A stretch of DNA of 64,000 bases from Pseudonocardia phyllosphaerae (lineage in GTDB: Bacteria > Actinomycetota > Actinomycetes > Mycobacteriales > Pseudonocardiaceae): positions 62,001 to 126,000 of the forward strand of contig NZ_JBKGXS010000001.1 of assembly GCF_046546475.1 (NCBI RefSeq), written 5' to 3'. The notes under the pieces are model-generated. The model made no database searches, was not told the DNA's origin, and saw only the letters and a list, made by a program, of their open reading frames with translations. The translations under genes and the position numbers were made by a program. Each line of letters begins with the position of its first letter. Position 1 is the first letter of the stretch. Shown in pieces: positions 61,732 through 64,000 of this stretch.

Positions 61732-62724
61732 ATGACCACCGGGACCCCGCCGCTGCCGAAGGCCGAGCTGCACCTGCACATCGAGGGCACGCTCGAGCCC
61801 GAGACCGTTTTCGCGCTGGCCCGCCGGCACGACGTCGCGCTCCCGTGGACCGACGTCGAGGCGCTGCGCTCGGCCTACGACTTCGCCGACCTGCAGTCGT
61901 TCCTGGACGTCTACTACGCCAACATGGCCGTCCTGCGGACCCGCGACGACTTCGCCGAGCTGGCCTCGGCCTACCTGCGGACCTGCCCGGACCAGGGCGT
62001 CGAGCACGTCGAGATGTTCTTCGACCCGCAGGCGCACACCTCCCGCGGCGTCGACATCGGCGACGTCGTCGGCGGGCTCACCGACGCGATCGAGGAGCAC
62101 TCCGGCACCGTGTCGGCCGGGCTGATCCTGTGCTTCCTGCGGGACCGTCCGGCCTCGGAGGCGGAGGAGACGCTGCGCGCCGCGGAGCCCTACCTGGACC
62201 GCGTCGTCGGCGTCGGGCTGGACTCGGCCGAGGTCGGCCACCCGCCGTCGGGGTTCACCGGAGTCTTCGACCGGGCCCGCTCGCTCGGGCTGAAGCCGGT
62301 CGCGCACGCCGGCGAGGAGGGCCCGCCCGCCTACGTCCGCGAGGCCCTCGACGACCTCGGCGTGCTGCGCGTCGACCACGGCATCCGCGCCATCGAGGAC
62401 GACGAGCTGGTCGCCCGCCTGGCCCGTGACCGCACCCCGCTGACGGTGTGCCCGCTGTCCAACGTGCGCCTGGCGTGCGTCCCGGGTATCGGGCTGCACC
62501 CGCTGCCGGAGATGCTCGCCGCGGGGCTGAACGTGTCGCTGCACTCCGACGACCCGGCCTACTTCGGCGGCTACGCCGACACCACCTACGCCGCGTCCCG
62601 CGACGGGCTGGGGCTGAGCGCAGAGGACCTGCGGACGATGGCGGTGAACTCGTTCGAGTCGTCGTTCCTCGACGCCGACGTGATCGCGAAGCACGTCGCC
62701 GCCGTCCGCGCCTGGGAGGCCTGA
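61732..62724 (+). CDS. Adenine/adenosine deaminase family enzyme (adenine-deaminase-like)
   Basis: A 330-residue metal-dependent hydrolase. ATG 61732. Metal ligands are visible: H-x-H in KAELHLHIEGTLEPE (about residues 11-25), HAGEEGPPAYVREAL, and the terminal DD in SLHSDDPAYFGGY (about residues 268-280). VCPLSNVRLACVPG is shared by the whole family. The S-D-D-P-A-Y-F-G-G-Y ending is typical of adenine deaminases of the Aah1/PA0148 type, while adenosine deaminases usually read T-D-D-P. The likely reaction is adenine to hypoxanthine and ammonia in purine salvage, though adenosine is not excluded. Monocistronic. Confidence 0.85.
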   Translation: MTTGTPPLPKAELHLHIEGTLEPETVFALARRHDVALPWTDVEALRSAYDFADLQSFLDVYYANMAVLRTRDDFAELASAYLRTCPDQGVEHVEMFFDPQAHTSRGVDIGDVVGGLTDAIEEHSGTVSAGLILCFLRDRPASEAEETLRAAEPYLDRVVGVGLDSAEVGHPPSGFTGVFDRARSLGLKPVAHAGEEGPPAYVREALDDLGVLRVDHGIRAIEDDELVARLARDRTPLTVCPLSNVRLACVPGIGLHPLPEMLAAGLNVSLHSDDPAYFGGYADTTYAASRDGLGLSAEDLRTMAVNSFESSFLDADVIAKHVAAVRAWEA

Positions 62725-62776
62725 GTCGCCCCGGCCGGGCGCGTTCAGGTCCGGCGCGGGTCGGCCCGGGCGCGGG

Positions 62777-64000
62777 TCAGGCCGTGGCGGCGAGCCGGAC
62801 CGGGCGCGGGTCCAGCGGGCGTCCGGCGCCGGTCCGGCCGCGCACGACGCGGAACGGCGCGAGCCGGAACCGCCGGGTGCGCAGCTGGTACTCCGCGGTG
62901 TTCGACGGCCACATGACGACGTTCGCGCCCTCGCCGTTCTGGTAGTAGCTGGCGCAGCCGCCGGTCTCGTAGACCGTGCCCGCGGACTTGCGGCGGATGG
63001 TGCGCGTCCACCGCTGCTCGACGTCCGGGCGCACGTCGAGCGAGGTGATGCCGTCCTCGGCCATCCGGCAGACGGCGTCGGCGACGTAGCGGGACTGGGC
63101 CTCGGAGAACAGCAGCGTCGAGCTGGCGCCGCTGGTCGCGTTCGGTCCCTGCATGAGGAACAGGTTCGGGAAGTTCGGGTAGCTCATCCCCAGGTAGGCG
63201 CGCGGGTAGGCGCCCCAGTGGTCGTGCAGCGACCGGCCCTGGGCGTCGTGGATGCGCCGCGCGATCGGGGCCGTCGCGCCGACCTCGAAGCCGGTGGTCA
63301 GCACGATCGCGTCGACCTCGGCGCGCGACCCGTCCCCGGCGACGACCGTCGAGCCCTCGACCCGGGCCAGCCCACCGGTGTGCAGCGTGGTGTTCGGCGC
63401 GGACATCGCGGGCAGGTAGTCGTTGGACACCAGCGGGCGCTTGCACGCGTAGTCGTGGCTGGGGGTGAGCCGGGCGCGCAGCTCCGGGTCCGGGACCTGG
63501 TGGCGCAGGTGCCGCATGCCGACTTTGGACAGGGTGTCGCGCAGCAGCCGGGAGCGCCGGGTCGCGGCCAGCAGCTCGGCACCGACGTAGATCAGGTCGA
63601 ACTGCATGCGGCACAGCAGCGGGTTCGCCGCGAACAGCCGCCGGGCGCTCTCCCCGATCGGCTTCTCCGGTTTCGGCAGCACCCAGGCCGGGGTGCGCTG
63701 CAGGACGTGCAGCTCGGCGACCTCGGGCTGCAGCTGCGGGACGAGCTGGATCGACGTCGCCCCGGTCCCGACGACCGCGACGCGCTTTCCGGCGAGCTCG
63801 GCGGAGTGGTCCCAGCGCGCGGAGTGGAAGACCGGGCCGGGGAAGGTGTCCAGGCCAGGCACGTCGGGCAGCTTGGGGTCGGCGACCAGGCCGGCCGCGC
63901 TGACCAGGACGTCGGCGGTGATCCCGCCGCGCGGGGTATCGATCCGCCAGCAGGACGCGTCGGGGTCCCAGGTCGCGGCGTCGACGGCGGCGCCGAACCG
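62777..64000 (-). CDS. Flavin-containing (Baeyer-Villiger-type) monooxygenase, 3' part
   Basis: An open frame of 407 codons continues without interruption to the window edge; the N-terminus with the FAD Rossmann motif lies outside. The Baeyer-Villiger fingerprint F-x-G-x-x-x-H-x-x-x-W-D is present as FPGPVFHSARWD. It is followed by the NADPH Rossmann loop RVAVVGTGATSIQLVP and LQRTPAWVLPKPEKP. Later blocks VDAIVLTTGFEVGATAP and FPNLFLMQGPNATSG fit class B flavin monooxygenases. These use NADPH and O2 to turn ketones into esters or to oxidise heteroatoms. Substrate unknown. It is convergent with the deaminase gene. Confidence 0.85.
   Translation of the reverse strand, partial: RFGAAVDAATWDPDASCWRIDTPRGGITADVLVSAAGLVADPKLPDVPGLDTFPGPVFHSARWDHSAELAGKRVAVVGTGATSIQLVPQLQPEVAELHVLQRTPAWVLPKPEKPIGESARRLFAANPLLCRMQFDLIYVGAELLAATRRSRLLRDTLSKVGMRHLRHQVPDPELRARLTPSHDYACKRPLVSNDYLPAMSAPNTTLHTGGLARVEGSTVVAGDGSRAEVDAIVLTTGFEVGATAPIARRIHDAQGRSLHDHWGAYPRAYLGMSYPNFPNLFLMQGPNATSGASSTLLFSEAQSRYVADAVCRMAEDGITSLDVRPDVEQRWTRTIRRKSAGTVYETGGCASYYQNGEGANVVMWPSNTAEYQLRTRRFRLAPFRVVRGRTGAGRPLDPRPVRLAATA

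Overview
This window comes from the chromosome of a very GC-rich actinomycete, most likely a member of the Pseudonocardiaceae such as Pseudonocardia. The evidence is the uniform G/C-ending codons, the many GTG starts and 1-14 bp gene overlaps, and the probable leaderless promoters. Gene content agrees: an HspR-controlled dnaK-grpE-dnaJ-hspR operon, FadE5 and EtfD relatives, PPE/EspG and EspC-type ESX proteins, and a mycobacterial-type bifunctional dCTP deaminase. The species call is inference; no rRNA lies in the window.

Layout. 1-1157: end of an amino-acid ABC importer. 1456-6483: a small MT0933-like protein, a three-gene branched-chain 2-oxoacid dehydrogenase operon (E1 alpha, E1 beta, E2) and FxsA. 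6968-18315: an orphan ATPase, a VanW-type envelope protein, a FadE5-like acyl-CoA dehydrogenase, a Tat-exported amidase, an IspD-like nucleotidyltransferase, a DMT transporter, a hydrolase, a YjbR protein and a PanE-like reductase. 18316-23039: an accessory block flanked by a perfect 43-bp direct repeat made of the panE 3' end. It carries a membrane zinc-ribbon protein coupled to a PrsW-type intramembrane protease, a TetR/membrane-protein pair and two broken genes. 23213-29801: a resident paralogue of the zinc-ribbon protein, small metabolic genes, tRNA-Gly(CCC), a degenerate UDP-GlcNAc 2-epimerase homologue and dcd. 29983-32766: EtfD, the membrane electron-transfer partner of beta-oxidation.

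33337-41067 is a tightly packed six-gene locus resembling the core of a type IV secretion apparatus: a small two-pass membrane protein, a PrgI/SCO6880-like protein, a VirB4-like ATPase, a VirB6-like membrane protein, a VirB8-like protein and a lysozyme-NlpC/P60 wall hydrolase. No relaxase, coupling protein or integrase is visible. It converges on an EspG chaperone and a PPE-like protein (41010-43630). 43785-48372 is the dnaK operon with two HAIR operators. 48449-55384 holds an MFS exporter divergent from an oligopeptide/nickel-type binding protein, two permeases and an Fe(II)/2-oxoglutarate dioxygenase, then a flavohemoglobin. 56104-59294 has a small secreted protein and HAIR-controlled clpB. 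59346-60966 is an EbfC-EspC-WXG cassette. The window ends with an adenine-deaminase-like enzyme and a partial Baeyer-Villiger-type monooxygenase.

Functional links read from the sequence are these. HspR probably controls both dnaK and clpB, because three HAIR sites share one geometry. The fadE5 and etfD upstream regions share a TTAC...GTAA palindrome, which suggests common control of fatty-acid oxidation. Many monocistronic genes have a -10-like hexamer 6-7 nt before the start codon, as expected for leaderless mRNAs.
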